This document shows, piece after piece, positions 52,001 to 64,000 of a stretch of 64,000 nucleotides of DNA. A program made the translations under genes and the position numbers. The stretch comes from Penelope pileata. Taxonomy: Eukaryota > Chordata > Aves > Galliformes > Cracidae. Location: positions 187,491-251,490 of the forward strand of contig WBMW01004879.1 in assembly GCA_013396635.1 (NCBI GenBank). Reading direction: 5' to 3'. The notes beneath the pieces are model-generated. The model made no database searches. It worked only from the letters and a program-made list of their open reading frames with translations, and was not told the DNA's origin. Positions within the stretch are counted from its first letter, which is position 1; every line of letters starts with the position of its first letter.

Positions 52001-55000
52001 GCAGTGGTTTTTAGTCATATTTTCCCCAAATACTTCTGACATGGGTTAAACCGCGGGGAAACGTTACTGAAAAATCCTGGGTTTAAACAAGGAAGATGCA
52101 ACAAATCAGGAGTGCATCAGTTTTCAGCAGCAGAGCAAAACAGAAGAGATTTAATGAATGGCTTATCTTGATAAATAGGAAGAAACCTCCCTTTGAACCT
52201 CACCTTTGGTCATCCTGAGTGCTACCCAATACTCCACAGAGAGAAGAGGGGTATGGGGGAGAAGGTCAAGTTCTTATCTGTGACTTTCAGAAAAACGAAG
52301 ACAACACCACTGCTGAGATACAATTTTAAAATTCTTTTGGAATTTAAAAAAAAAACAAATTTGATAATAATTTTTGTTAAACCTTTCTCAAATAACTCAT
52401 TTATCTGACATAATATATCCTCCAAAGAAGTTGTGGTATTTCTTTAAAGAAGTTCCATTTCTTAATTTTTCATGCTGTCAGTTTTAATTTTTTTCTCAGG
52501 AATTGCTCAGTTTCTTTTAAATTGAAGATTATAAATATTACCAGGAGTAAATTAGAACTGAGCCCCATATACCAACTCCATTAATAATAATAATAATTTA
52601 TTTTGTGTTTTACGCAATGTTAGTACTTTGTGCAATAACTATTATGAAGCTTTGTCTGTCTGGGATAACTGAAAACATGGAATGTTTGCAGTGTTTTTGC
52701 TGACATTATCACTTTATCACTTTTGCGGATTGATTTTTAGAAATCCAGTGATGAAGTTTTGGGTACTGGAGTGCAGATGCTTTTCCAGCCACATTTTGTT
52801 TGTAAAGATCATCACGCTGCGTATTTAGTTTTGCTGCACCAGAAGTGTTGGGATCTGGTCATATATTTACATGAAGATAAAATCAACGTGCTGTAGTTTT
52901 GATCTGGCTTAAAGTGTCCAGAATTCAAGACGTTGAAAGCAGAAGATTTACTGAGCTTCTCACTTATCTGGCAGGCGATTGTAGCTTGAGATTGAAAGAA
53001 TTTTGTAAGGGCTGTCATGTAGATGCTCCCCAAACGAGAACATACAATGTACTGGAAAGAGAAGGCAGGGAGGAAAACAAGTTGTTGAACTTGGGAGGAA
53101 CAGTAAATGATGCTTGCTGGTGTTATCAGAGAATGGAGGTGGGGTTTGGAAATAAATGAGAAAACGTGGTCATAAAATACATGCCACTGCAGTTAGGAGA
53201 AGGGCATGCTGTGTAGGAATGAAGCAAAATGGATCAGATTATAGGAAGTGATTAAATTAAGGGTGGTGAGACTGTGACCATGATGTCAACAGCAGGTGAA
53301 CCTTGTTTTCTCCTTTCAGCAGCTCCATGAAGGGATCAGTGAGCATCGTCCTTTTGGTTTTGATTTCTTCCTCTTAATTGCTTTGTTCTGTGCCAAAGTA
53401 TTTAAATACATGAATTAGACATTTAATGCATGCCAGATTAGAAGCAATAAATAAAACTAATATGGAGACAGTGTTCTAAAGGATACTTGTAATTAAATTA
53501 AGCTTTTACCAATGTAAAATTAACATTATATTGCTTTGAGCTACAGCATGGATTTGATATTTTTTTCCTCATTGAAAACAGATATTTTGTTCATATTTTC
53601 CAAGAATGGTAACAAAATCTATCAGTATTGTTCTCTTGTGCATGATAATGAAACCAAAGGGGATGTGAGCTCGTGTGTGCATGTGTCTCTCCAGAGTTTG
53701 AACGCACGTGGTGGATGGATGTGGGTATGTCTGGACGGGGAGCTGAAGGACCTGACTTAGGCATGCCCTGAGGCTGGTGGCCCTGCTTACATTTTTTAAT
53801 CTCAGAGGCATTTACTAGTAATAGGAAGAGAGTGTCATTGACATTTTGAATACATCTGAGATGCAAAAGCACCTGTAGATGGGCCCAAAACTTGTACCTT
53901 ATAACTGGAGCTTCATGCAGTTCCGTGCTCAGCTGGAAGCTTCATGTGTTGGAATAATCTTTTCTTCTGATCCTTCTGTTCTTTGTGCTCACTTGTCTTA
54001 ATTTACTGTTCTCCTTTTGTCTCCCTGCTCATTCAGAGCTGCCCAAGTCGTGCTTCTGTTCTTAAACTCCTTGCTGTTTTCAAAGTGGTAAAATTTGTTA
54101 AAATTTTTAGTTCTAGTGGGTATTCTTCATCAAATGTAAGAGTATGTTTATGTGTGGCCTGTAAGAAGAAAATCCAAAAAGCCAGATAAGACTTAATTGA
54201 TTTTTTTACTTTTCCATAATTTTCTTCTTGTGATAGCTTGGATCTGAAAATACTTTAATTTCCCTTAAAAATACTCCAAGTAATAAGTATTGTGACTCTG
54301 GATCTTCTGTTTCTTGAATTTTTTCTTTGAATTTTCTTTATCCACAAACCTGATGTCTGTTTTGAATGCAGCCTTGATTTATTTTGAGAATTCAGTTGTA
54401 AACTGACTCTCACTGCCTAGCTATCGTTCTGAACACTGATCTGTTAGTTCACATTTACAAATGCAGCAATCTTGGCTTCTGTTAACATGATTCCTGACTG
54501 ATTAATGTCCTGTTCCTACGCACATATGCAAGTTGTCCATTGTCTTCCATATGAGGAAATCACATCCTGTCTGCTTTGATAACTCTTCAGGATGTAATGT
54601 AATAAAACCCAAACCTTATTTTATTGCTAGACTGGTGTGAGACATACAGTGTATGTCAGGATGAGACATGTTTTCATAAACCGACTTGTGATTTATAATT
54701 CCTGATACTAATTGGTCTGGTCATAGCGATAGACATGTACATGTGTGTGTGCAGATATATATATTTTGCAGCAGTTGGTGAACTATGTCTTTAATTATTG
54801 CACATATGTGCTGGAGACGTTGAGAAAGATCAAAGAGGTAGGTTAGCAATTCAAACTAGTGTTTTAACCAGTAGAATGTCCAGATGGTTGCCAAGCAGCT
54901 GGGAATTAATCTTTTCCTGCATGATTAATCTCTACCTCAAAGTGTCTCTCTTATTCTTCTAAGTTTGGTTTTTACATGTAGGGATCCTGTTTTTTAAGGC

Positions 55001-58000
55001 AGAAAATAGACTGAGGAGAAAAAGTGGGTACTATGTGCTCTTATTGCCACGTTACTGTTGTGAAATAAAGACAGAAGTGCAGCTTTAGTGATTCAGATCT
55101 CGAAATGAGTGCAGAAAGTAGCTGGTGAAAACACACGAAAAATCAATAACAACACTAGGAAAATAAGTTCTGTTGACTGAGTGTATACAGGATAATTTCT
55201 TTCACTGGACTCAGCATTATGTGGAATTAGTAGAGAATTTTTCACGTTCTCTACTACTTTATTATATTCGTATTTTCCTTACTCCCTTTGAAATTGCTGT
55301 GACTTCTGCACATTCACAGGGTTCAATGGGATTCACATTTTAATACTGGCAATGAAGATAGTTTGTTGCATTTCTGAGCTCTCTTGTGTAATTGCATCTG
55401 CTAAGTTTTTACCATGTATCAGCTTTGAGAATTCCTTTATATATTCGGAACTTTTTTGATGCTTCTGGACGTCAGTCTCCACTATGAGCAGCAGACACAT
55501 TTGGTATGTATGGCAGTGGGACAGTTACCACTCCAAATAAAGCTCTTAAGTGTTATGAGGTGCTGTGGTGCTAATATGCAGGCTATGTTTATTAGCTATA
55601 TAATACATCTGTTAGAGAAAAAATACTGTTTCAAGCTGTTACAGTTGTTGGAATACAAAGCACTGTGCTTTTCTCCCCTTTCCCACCACCCTTAACTTGG
55701 AAACCTATGAAAAAAATATTGTTCTCTTTTGAAAGAGATTAATGACGTTTGCACATAAATACCAACAATTATCCATTCAGTTACTTTTCTTTACACAGAA
55801 AATGTACAATGTCATTTTAAAAAAAAAAAGTCAGACGTTTTGCTTGATAGGGTAAAGCTGGGACGATCTGACCTATGACAAAACTTCTCATTTTTAGTGG
55901 CTATAGAAATGGAGCAGTGTCCTACTAGTTTTTTTTTTTACTTAAGTGAATATCTAGTTTCTCTTCAAACAGTGTCCTGTAAAAATGTTGTAAGTGGAAG
56001 TAGTAGCTGTAGTGCTTTTAAAGAGTACGGATACAAAGAAGGTTACAAATGTGGAGAGAAGAATTAATGTTTGTTAGGTCAAATAATGTAGTCCAGATCA
56101 TAAACATAGACTTTTGTGGAGGGACCTTTGCATCTGGGCAGAATGCCATGTGTATAAAGGCTCTTTTACATTCTAACTTCTGGCTTGCGTGTTCCACTTG
56201 TTTGCTGCTTTTCTTTCAATCTGTCTCTGGTTTGTTGAGACTGGAAGGTCTTTGCAACAGAGACTTCCCAAGACTTTTTTTTAACCTTAGGCATTATGTT
56301 GGATACAAATATTGATGGTATTTAATGCAGGAATTTGGAGTGGTTATATATCTGCTGTTTCAAAATGCAGTTATAAATTCATTTGTTTTCTGGGGGGGGA
56401 TTTTTGTGTTACTCTGAGAAGATGAGCACAACAGCAGGAAGAAGTCCAGTATTATGTGGATCCCAAATGGAAAACCTGATACTTCTCTGGCTGTTCTGCC
56501 TCTTAAATTGCTCTAAACATTAAAACTAAAATGGAAGTGTTACTACACCTCAAAGTTATTCTTAAAAATGTTGAAGGGTACAATACAAGATACAGAAATA
56601 ACACAATGAAAAAACTCCTTGTTAGTTATAATCTGAGATGCACTCTTCTAAATTGTCCTTATGCATAATCTCAAATGTTTTTCAAGCACAGTATCTCATG
56701 CCTTGTTAAATTCAAGTAAACGTGATTCAGTAGAAAGTTCTAGTTGTGTTTTATTAAAGAAATCTTCCATGAAAATATCAAAGCTTTGTATTGTAAACTG
56801 ATTTCTTTAAGCAGCTGCATTACAGCAAGACAAATAAGTTTTGTTGTACCTTGTAAGATATACAAGTCATTGTTCTGCATTGTTAGCTCTCACTTTGAAG
56901 TTCTCATTCATTGTTTACATCCTTCTCCCCCTTTCCTCTCCTTCTCCGTCCCCCATATATTCATGGAGTTGGAAAATATCTGGCAAGCAAACAATGCTGT
57001 TTTGTCAAATATCCCAACCCCTCTCTGATGGATGTTAAAGCTTTGCAATGGCACCTCTGGCCCAGGGGGGATGCCTGTAACGAAGGCAAGAGAAGAGAGA
57101 TCCATGGCTCAGAGCTGTCTCTGAACTACAGCCTCAAATTAATTTTGTTACTTTACTTAGGGATTCACTTTAAAATCAGGTATTTGAATATTTCTACTTT
57201 TTGTAAATAGTGGCAAAATGAATGTTTGTCTTTTGTCACGAGGAAAACCTGAGATATCACCTTTATTTTTCCAAAGATCTATGACAGTTGCAGGTTAGGT
57301 TCTATCAGTTTTAGTTTGACAGCTACTTAAATTTTCATAGCAACTAACCTGCCTTATGAAAATATGAGAAGTGATATGATGAGAATCCATTTGTAGGTAA
57401 CAACTTACTGGTTTTAAGGTGTGGGTTTTTCTTCTTCTTTTTTATATTAGGAAGTAAGTGTGACTAGGCCCGTAAAAGCAGTTCTATTGATACCATCCTC
57501 CATGGCTTTAAATAACAGGGACAGCACAGATGTTTGACATCAGTGATGTTTACATGGCCTTAGGGTTTAATTGCCTCATACTCTTTGTAAGGAGAGTAAA
57601 CAATGACAGAAATCCAAAGGAATGATGTTCAGGATAGCAGTGGCTGCATTTCATACATAGTTGCAAACTTCTGCAGTATAGCCAAATATCCACACAATAT
57701 CTACAATTTTTTTGGTTTGTTTGTTTCAGTGGTGACATGCCATAAACAGAATGTTCTCTGCTGCCTCTTAACTGGTAATGAAAGGTATTAAAACTGCTGA
57801 GCGTCGGGACAACTAATTGCTTCTAACAAAGTGGATGACTTAAATTTTTCTAAGCTGTTTTTATCTGTTATTCGTAGAACTTATGCAGATGTTCGTTTGT
57901 TTCTCAGTGTGTTTATTAAAGTAAAACATTGAAGTGCAAAGGGCAGTTTGTAGGAGAGCAGCATGAGAAGTTACCTTGTGCTGTTCTACAGGCAGCCAAG

Positions 58001-61000
58001 CCTAACTTAGCATTGGAGGCAGCTGGATCAGTAAAGCTTGGTTGTAATTTCAGATACACTCCTTTATTTAAATTAATATTTGATCAAAGATTAGAACTTG
58101 GAAGTAGAAGGGGAGAAGTTGCACCCAATTGCGAAGTGAGCTCATTTGCTTTAAACCCAGCCTTGATGAGATCCCTTTATAAAATGTGTTTTTGTCGTAT
58201 TTCTTAATTTACATATGCAGAGAGTTTGGGTTAGGCCACCTTCCAGTGGGTGGGCCAGAAAGTTTGCTCGGTTGTTCTTATGCTTTCTGGTTTTCTGGTG
58301 TTTTTTCACAGAATAAATACAAATGTAGGGTTTTAAAACACATGTATCAGTATTTTTACAGCAAATACTTGCATTAGCATTTGCAGAGGTTGCAATGAAA
58401 AGTGCTGAAGATGCGTCTTGGAAGTATTGAACCATTATCAAATTCATTATCTGAAATGTTCTGGAAATTACTATTACCAGTTATTCATTACAAATACAGG
58501 TTTCATCTTAAAGCAAGCTGAAATCTTGATGTGCACTTAAGTTATTGAATTTCAAACACTTTGCAATTGGGCTTCCTAACATTTATTTACATAGTGTGCA
58601 CTGGAGTGGCAAAATTATCTAAGTTGTGGATGAAGCAGACAGGGCTGAAAGATGTCTGGAGTGCTGAAACTTCAGAATTTCACTGAAGTTTATAGAAGTT
58701 GAGAACTTTGGGTGCTTTTTCAGGTAGCCTTTTCAGCTTTGAAATGAGCAGTTGTTGGTCTTTGGGATTTTTCATGTCACAGAGGTTTTTAATTTTTTTT
58801 CTAAAATTAAAAAAATGCTTTTTGTTTCTATGTTGCTTGCCTTTGTTAAGAGCTGACTTCTGTATCATGGACACATTTATTCAATTTGTTTTGTTTGATT
58901 GCGACTAGCTCTCCTGAGATGAAGCTGTCAATCCTTTTTGGTCCCCAAATGTGTGAAATTTTAAGGGAGGTCTGTCCTCCCAGAATGAGTGCAATGACTG
59001 TAAAATGAAGTGAAGTTGATGACAACTCAGTGCAAGTGAAAGAAGGGTGTTAAGTGGAAGATTAATGAGAAGAAGTGGGAGCCAACTTCAAGTACAGGGA
59101 TTTCTGCTGTCAACCTGTGGAAAGCAGCAGAGCGACTGAGAGCAATCTCTTGAAAGTGTGTGTCCAGATTTAATGCGGGACAAATTTTATTTATTCTCAT
59201 TTTTATGTTCTTTCAATGTTCAGAATAATAAAAAGCACAGACCAGTTCTCAACTGATGCAAAATGCCAAGGATTAATCGGTATCAGCCAAGACCTTCTCA
59301 CTTTGTTGATGAGTTTTAAATGTAATATGTTTGTGTGTATTTAATAGGTGTGTGGGTGTGATAGCTATAAATCAGTAACTCCTAAGCTTTTAATGCAATT
59401 CGAGTAGATTGGAGGTTCTTTCATGTTTAGTTTCTAGTATTTGTGTTTTTACAAGTCCTTCATATTTATTTATGGAACGTTCACAAACTGTCTGTCTGGA
59501 AGTGGATTACTTTGCTCTCCTTTTAAATCAACACTTATTTATCACCTGGTAGTAAGATTTTTCTACTATAATGTCACTTTGTTGGAGGGATGTGTGCATA
59601 TATTCTCATATATACATAAGCATCTGTTTTATGAATAAAGCATGCATTTTTATGATGATGCTTATTTGTGGATGATAAGAGCTGTCTGGCAGCTGAGCAC
59701 ACTTTCTTTTGGATTAATTGTCAATCCAACTATTTTTTTTTTTGGTAATTTGCATAAGACTGTATGCCTCTTTAGTCTTGAGAGATAAGAGCCTTTATTT
59801 GTGGTGCAGTAGGCAGGATGTTCTTCGGGTATCTGTGGATGTGAGTCTGGAGACCAGAAGCACGTGCTGCTCTTCTGCTTTCTGAGGATGGGGACTCTGC
59901 GGTGTTTATTGCTCTGCATTCTGTGTTTTGTAGTTGAGTAACAGCTTGGAGTTCTGTAGTTCATGTTTTTCCAGAAAATACACTTCTGCAAGTCACAGTG
60001 AATATGTATATACAACAAAGTAACCATAGAACAGAAGTTAATTGTTTTCAGGCTATGTTATTGCTTTTATGTGTTGAAGATTTGTGCTGGGATGAGTGTT
60101 TTGGGGAAGTCAAAGGAGTGAAAATAAGGGCAGGCAGTAACAGTTGTTGGCTCGTTTGGAGTTTGTCAGCTGAGATGAGAAGCCAGGTTCTCAGAAATGC
60201 TCAACAAAACTTTGAGAGTGGGAGAGCTGCGTGGAGGTGGGTGGGAACATCCTGAAAGCAAATGAACGCTTTTCTGTTGGCAATAGGCTGCTCAGACACT
60301 GCTGGTGGTACCCACACCCCAGTGGCTGTGGTCCCTGCTTTACAAAGTGAGGGAGGCTGCTGGGGTCTGTCATTGTGGGGAGGATTTCTGGCTGCTTCGC
60401 TGTCTGAGTAGGAGAAACGATGACATGGAGAAGTGGAATAGCCTGGAGCTGAACTAGAGGTGTCACTTTTGGTTTTTAGCAACACAAAACGCCTCTCATA
60501 TTTGCAGAGTCCTGAATACAGGCTTTAAGGACATAGTGCAAATATGCAAGAGATTAAAAATACTTCAAGATGAAAACTTGGACTGTAAGTAATAACTGAC
60601 CAAGGGTTGTTGTTGGGAGAGGATGAGTGCACTGCTTTGAACAAATACGAGCAGAAGCAGGAAATGGATTTTAGCAGTCAAATTCAGCAGCAATCTTAGT
60701 CCCATTATGAGCAACCTTAAAAAGGAAATGTGTTGGTAATGTGAAACCTCTGAATAATAGAAAACAAACAAAAATAAACATACATCTGGGCCAAAGGACA
60801 TTCTTTGTGTAAAAGTAACACCTGCCTAAATAGTAAAAGCGTGCTCACCATACTTGGTATATTAACATAAATATGAAAAGCTTCTTTCTTAAGTGTTTAT
60901 TTAAATAAAAGATGATAGCTTTTTCGGGCAGGAGTGGTTGTTTTTATTGCCAACTAAAACATCTTACAAATTCATTTTCTAAATAAATATTTTAGGGTGA

Positions 61001-63323
61001 GATCTTTCACAACAGCTTTATCAGATAAACATGAAAACATTGAAAAACTGAATATTGATTATTTTCCATAACGGATATTTGTCAGGGACTTCCCATTGCC
61101 TTTTGAAAGACATAGATGAATAATTTAAAGGTTATGCAAAGGTCATAAGTGTAACATATTCCATATTATTTATTTTAATTAAGTTGTTTATTGGTTCTGT
61201 TTTGCTTTTAAAGCTAGACATGAAAATGAAAATAGCGGAAGGTAAATTTCATGAAGAAAAACTTAAATTACAGCAGAAGCATGATACTGATGTTCAAAAG
61301 GTAAGAATTTTGTGTTTCTTTTCAGGGACAACTTATGGAACAAAGTAATTGAGAATCTGACCATAATAAATTGTTCACAATTGTAGTTTAACTTACACAG
61401 AATTGTGATTAATGTTCCTTTAAAATAAGATTGTAGGTAATAGTTTGCATAAGCTGATATGAATGTGGAATATTCTATGATAACGTGAACTTGAAGTGAA
61501 AAATGCTTGCAGAAAGCAGATGAAAATACAAGATGTTTGTTTGTTTGTTTTGTTTTTTAAGCAAGAACCCATGTTACGAGCATAGCAGCCTGTATGGATT
61601 CATCCGCTGTTGAAATGACAAACTTGTGATATTTCTTTTAAAGAAGGCACCTGTATTGCAGGAAGTTGTACACAAAAATACTTGAAAGAATTAAATTTTT
61701 ATGGACAAAAAGCAAAAAATAACGGTAGGGCAATATGCATGTTCATCATGTGTTCCTCCTAGTAACAGCAACGGTGACTGCTCCTCTGTCTCCATTTTGA
61801 CACCGTCTTAAAGCGTAGGCTGGTCTACAAACAGGTCTTCATGGAAGTCATTGCATTGGTAAAGCTGGCTGTTGCTTTTAACTCTTCAGCAATAAAATGA
61901 CACCAGATGCACTTCCTTTGGGTTAAGCTGAACTTGTCTTTATTGTACTGTATAACCCCACTTTTGGGAAGATTACAAAAAGACTGTCAAAGACCACACT
62001 GTTACATTTAATACCACGTTGTAAACGCCTGGGGTCACGTTCTGAGAGGCACTAAGTGCCTTCTGGAGGCTCTGATCCAGGAGTAATGGGAGCCAAGCGC
62101 TCAGGATCAGGAGCACTATGACTTAGCCTACTGTAAGCTTTGCATTACTGAGCATCTCAGTTTTGTTTCTTAAGACTGAGTCACAGGCTCGCAGGAAGTG
62201 AGTTGACACAACACTGTGACACATCAAAGCCTCCTCAAAGGATGTTAATATTTGGTCAGGTGCGTTTTTGGCTCATCTGTTCTGCAAGTCTGCAAGCATA
62301 GCTGGCTAACAAAGATGAGAGTCTAAAGGAAACGGCTTTGTGAGAATAAGAAATAGTTTAAATGCTTTCTCATCCCTTGAGTTGTCATCCTTTTCTAACT
62401 AATGTTAGAATTCCATCTTTTGAAGTTGTTTAATAATGTTGGATGTTTTAGAAGAGGTTAAATAGTGTCATATTAATCTTTAAAGACACAAACCATTTAA
62501 TGCAGATGGAGTAACATTGTTTTAAGATGAAAGCTTCTGTTTGATGAGAGATTTGGGACGCTGCTATAAAATTTCTGTGGCTTTATTGTTTATCTTAAAC
62601 GTGAAGTTTAAATTAAAAGTGTCTCAAAGTGTGCAACTAGTCAAACTTTTTTTTTTTTTTCCCAAAATCAGCATGTACAGAAATGTAAATGGAGTTATAC
62701 CTCATGGACTTGGTCTATTACAGAGAATTGTACTTGGTGAAGTTAAAGAAAATGTAATGACATTCACCAATGATTTAAGTATTTCTTAAACCTGCTGAGA
62801 ATTTTGATGTTTTTAAGTAGTATTAGTCAGTATAAATATGAAAAAGGAAATAAATCATTTCTATTTGCAGCAGTAGCACCATGAAACTTCCAAATTCTTC
62901 TAGGACACTAGCTTAATTTTTCTGTCTTGTAATTGCAACACTGGATTTGTTTGAATTTAGAAGACGAAAAGACCCCCCCCAAAACGTGCAAGTCCTTTTT
63001 AATCTACTCTAGTGCCTCCTTTTATCTCAATCAATCCTTTGTTTATGAGTTGACAGTCTTAGCTACGAAAATTATTTATATTTCATCACTTAAGATACCT
63101 GCAAGATCTAAGCATACCTTGAAGGCAGCTCTTTTGACAGATATCAGTGTATATCGTTCTGTGCACTGGTGGTAGCTTTGTGTTTGCAGAAGTTTGTTAA
63201 AGTATTGTGAATCTTCACTGCAGATTTTGGATAGAAAGAATGATGAAATAGAGGTATTGAAGTCCCTCTACAAAACCAAACAAAGTGAAGCTGAAGAGAC
63301 GATTAGAAAACTGGAGAAAAAAG
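33911..63323 (+). CDS. CEP112: Centrosomal protein 112, N-terminal part (coding exons 1-9)
   Basis: Coiled-coil centrosome protein (formerly CCDC46). The CDS joins 33911-34010, 34269-34459, 35216-35382, 40110-40206, 42617-42691, 49867-49914, 50048-50125, 61214-61300 and 63224-63323: 943 nt, 314 codons plus one base, continuing past the window. Residues of about 8-90 (WEKLDAEFDRCVVDMKP, ERQRCALWIKKLCEPSGAG, GRKNRNLYAKLLLHML) are the N-terminal DUF4485-type region and closely follow human CEP112. A polar, Ser-rich linker follows (about 98-250). Charged heptad-like sequence (KFHEEKLKLQQKHD, IRKLEKK) from about 253 starts the long coiled coil. The full human protein is about 955 residues, so roughly two thirds is missing. 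It is in tandem with APOH, as in mammals. Confidence 0.95.
34269..34459 (+). CDS. CEP112: CEP112 coding exon 2
   Basis: 191 nt, acceptor tttctattttcag and donor GTGAGT. It encodes ERQRCALWIKKLCEPSGAG through PGMLKTLPSYM. It is the most conserved part of the N-terminal domain. Confidence 0.96.
35216..35382 (+). CDS. CEP112: CEP112 coding exon 3
   Basis: 167 nt, acceptor ttttaattatag and donor GTAAGA. It begins SIYFDEPN, as in the mammalian protein, then turns into a variable acidic/Ser-rich linker (KEESSLAAALTHE). It ends at phase 2. Confidence 0.93.
35383..40109 (+). other. CEP112: CEP112 intron 3
   Basis: 4,727 bp. No repeat family or extra exon is recognised; T-rich and AT-rich simple stretches occur, for example (TA)n-like text near 39220-39240. 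Confidence 0.8.
40110..40206 (+). CDS. CEP112: CEP112 coding exon 4
   Basis: 97 nt, acceptor tttttgtaataacag and donor GTAAGA. It encodes ERFKYNGKPASRSQSMSPPH, aligning with the mammalian EQYTGKLRVRSHSLSPTH segment. The sequence is poorly conserved, but phases fit exactly on both sides. Confidence 0.9.
40207..42616 (+). other. CEP112: CEP112 intron 4
   Basis: 2,410 bp of non-coding sequence. A 100-codon plus-strand frame near 41366-41668 is hydrophobic and has no recognisable match; I take it as chance. Confidence 0.8.
42617..42691 (+). CDS. CEP112: CEP112 coding exon 5
   Basis: 75 nt, acceptor tttttatgttccag and donor GTAAAA (a weaker donor). It encodes ISLDDGDLEARLNSWNLG, which is nearly identical to the mammalian motif. 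It is in phase 0 at both ends. Confidence 0.94.
42692..49866 (+). other. CEP112: CEP112 intron 5
   Basis: 7,175 bp. It contains a 19-nt T run (45472-45490), an unexplained block near 45800-46145 with a 100-codon antisense frame, and T tracts next to exon 6. No gene is recognised. Confidence 0.78.
45472..45490 (+). repeat. Poly-T run (19 nt)
   Basis: A homopolymer in CEP112 intron 5. The flanks show no retroposon that I recognise. Confidence 0.9.
49867..49914 (+). CDS. CEP112: CEP112 coding exon 6 (48 nt)
   Basis: A short exon encoding LENPRYLREKPVPVSL, a close match to mammalian IENPRYLRQKPIPVSL. Acceptor ttgcttttcag, donor GTAGGC; phase 0. Two 13-nt T runs lie 60-110 bp upstream. Confidence 0.94.
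50048..50125 (+). CDS. CEP112: CEP112 coding exon 7
   Basis: 78 nt, acceptor tactcaacag and donor GTAAGA. It encodes MSPKIGLGKSSSFRDGQALF and ends RMHEKE. It is separated from exon 6 by only 133 bp of intron, and is in phase 0. Confidence 0.94.
50126..61213 (+). other. CEP112: CEP112 intron 7
   Basis: 11,088 bp, the largest complete intron here. It has a 97-codon antisense frame at 51749-52042, a (TAA)n repeat at 52582-52598, and a TG/TA-rich stretch near 54737-54766. No CR1 copy was recognised in it. Confidence 0.78.
52582..52598 (+). repeat. (TAA)n microsatellite
   Basis: About five TAA units in CEP112 intron 7. Confidence 0.85.
61214..61300 (+). CDS. CEP112: CEP112 coding exon 8
   Basis: 87 nt, acceptor ttttgcttttaaag and donor GTAAGA. 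It encodes LDMKMKIAEGKFHEEKLKLQ and continues to DTDVQK, the start of the coiled coil. Highly conserved with mammals; phase 0. Confidence 0.96.
61301..63223 (+). other. CEP112: CEP112 intron 8
   Basis: 1,923 bp with a (TTTG)n-type stretch near 61538-61556 and a 14-nt T run at 62647-62660. Nothing else is recognised. Confidence 0.8.
63224..63323 (+). CDS. CEP112: CEP112 coding exon 9
   Basis: 100 nt, acceptor cttcactgcag and donor GTGAAT. It encodes ILDRKNDEIEVLKSLYKTKQ and ends IRKLEKK with one leftover base, so the next exon off the right edge must begin at phase 1. Confidence 0.95.
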
Positions 63324-64000
63324 GTGAATTTCTTCACAGTTGATTATTTTTATTTTTTCTGCATGGTGATGTTGTACTGCATCCTTTCTGGGGCCGTGAG
63401 CCTGTGTGTTCCTTCTAGGTGCAAAGACACGTTTCCTCTTCGTTTGCAGGTCTTGCCCTTGTTTTTCCTTTAGACTTTAGAGGCTTGCATGGTTGTCTTT
63501 GCTGGTTGTCTCGTTGCCAAACCAAATTTTCCAAGAGACACTGTGATCTTCTGTTTAATGCTTACAGTCTTTTATAAGCGTCACCCAAAAAAAATTCTTT
63601 GATACTGAAGTATTTTGACCACTTACTCCAAACTTTTGGAATCTCTGGTTCAAGGTTAATTTATTTATACATTCAGTACATTTTAATCAAACCACAACAT
63701 ATTATTTATTTAGTACTATTGTGGCAAGACATTGCAAACATGAGTAGTAGTCTTGAATATGTCATAAGTATGAAACTTGGCCCATCACAGTGCGGCTTGT
63801 CAGCAGTTTTTGAATATTACTTTCTTTTAGAATTCCTTGGAGTGTATTTATGCTGTGGATAGAACCACAGCGTGAAATAATACACTAGTTTGGTAACCTA
63901 GGTACAGCAAGGGAGAGAGTTCCATGGGTATTGTTTCCTGCTCCTTGCAAAATAAATTGTTCTGCAAGCAATCCAGTGCTTCTGCTGCTGGCTGTGCTCA
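63324..64000 (+). other. CEP112: CEP112 intron 9 (partial)
   Basis: Non-coding sequence from the exon 9 donor to the window edge. No exon is seen in it. Confidence 0.75.

Noticed and set aside
1..64000. CRISPR arrays, operons, prophage or IS elements
   Set aside because: Nothing resembling them is present. Split genes, CpG islands and CR1 retroposons identify the window as vertebrate nuclear DNA.
1..64000. tRNA, rRNA, snoRNA or microRNA genes
   Set aside because: No tRNA A/B boxes, rRNA segments or known hairpin genes were recognised. A covariance-model search would be needed to exclude small ones.

Overview
This is vertebrate nuclear DNA, and most likely from a bird. Coding sequence is sparse and split by GT-AG introns, two promoters lie in GC-rich islands, and all the recognisable interspersed repeats are CR1 retroposons, the dominant avian LINE. 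The gene set (PRKCA, APOH, CEP112) matches the order and relative orientation known from human 17q24; introns are short for the human counterparts. A galliform is plausible, but the species cannot be fixed from the sequence. The window has three runs of N, and two of them sit inside near-perfect local duplications that look like assembly artefacts.

Layout. 1-10214 (minus strand): the 5' end of PRKCA (protein kinase C alpha), with coding exon 1 at 10042-10214, the 32-nt exon 2 at 7566-7597, and the start of a long intron 2 running off the left edge. The promoter/5'UTR side sits in a CpG island interrupted by a 233-bp gap (10279-10511). About 10.6-22.6 kb is intergenic, with one CR1 fragment and no supported gene. 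22705-28982 (plus strand): complete APOH (beta-2-glycoprotein I), eight coding exons, 350 codons, with an HNF1-like promoter motif and a poly(A) signal. 29.3-32.7 kb is intergenic. About 32.7-33.1 kb is a CpG island taken as the CEP112 promoter with a probable non-coding first exon. 33911-63323 (plus strand): the first nine coding exons of CEP112 (314 codons and one base), continuing beyond the right edge.

The three genes are not an operon or a pathway. PRKCA is a cytosolic/membrane signalling kinase, APOH a secreted liver plasma protein, and CEP112 a centrosomal coiled-coil protein; they are neighbours through conserved vertebrate synteny. PRKCA and APOH are divergent, about 12.5 kb apart; APOH and CEP112 are tandem. 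All exon boundaries were placed by reading phases and GT/AG sites by hand, and the phases close exactly across all three genes.

I found no evidence of a novel biological system. The items most worth a second look are the assembly duplications, changes in the APOH phospholipid-binding domain, a 30-bp tandem repeat upstream of APOH exon 3 that carries decoy 3' splice-site signals, and a G-quadruplex motif beside the PRKCA exon 1 donor.
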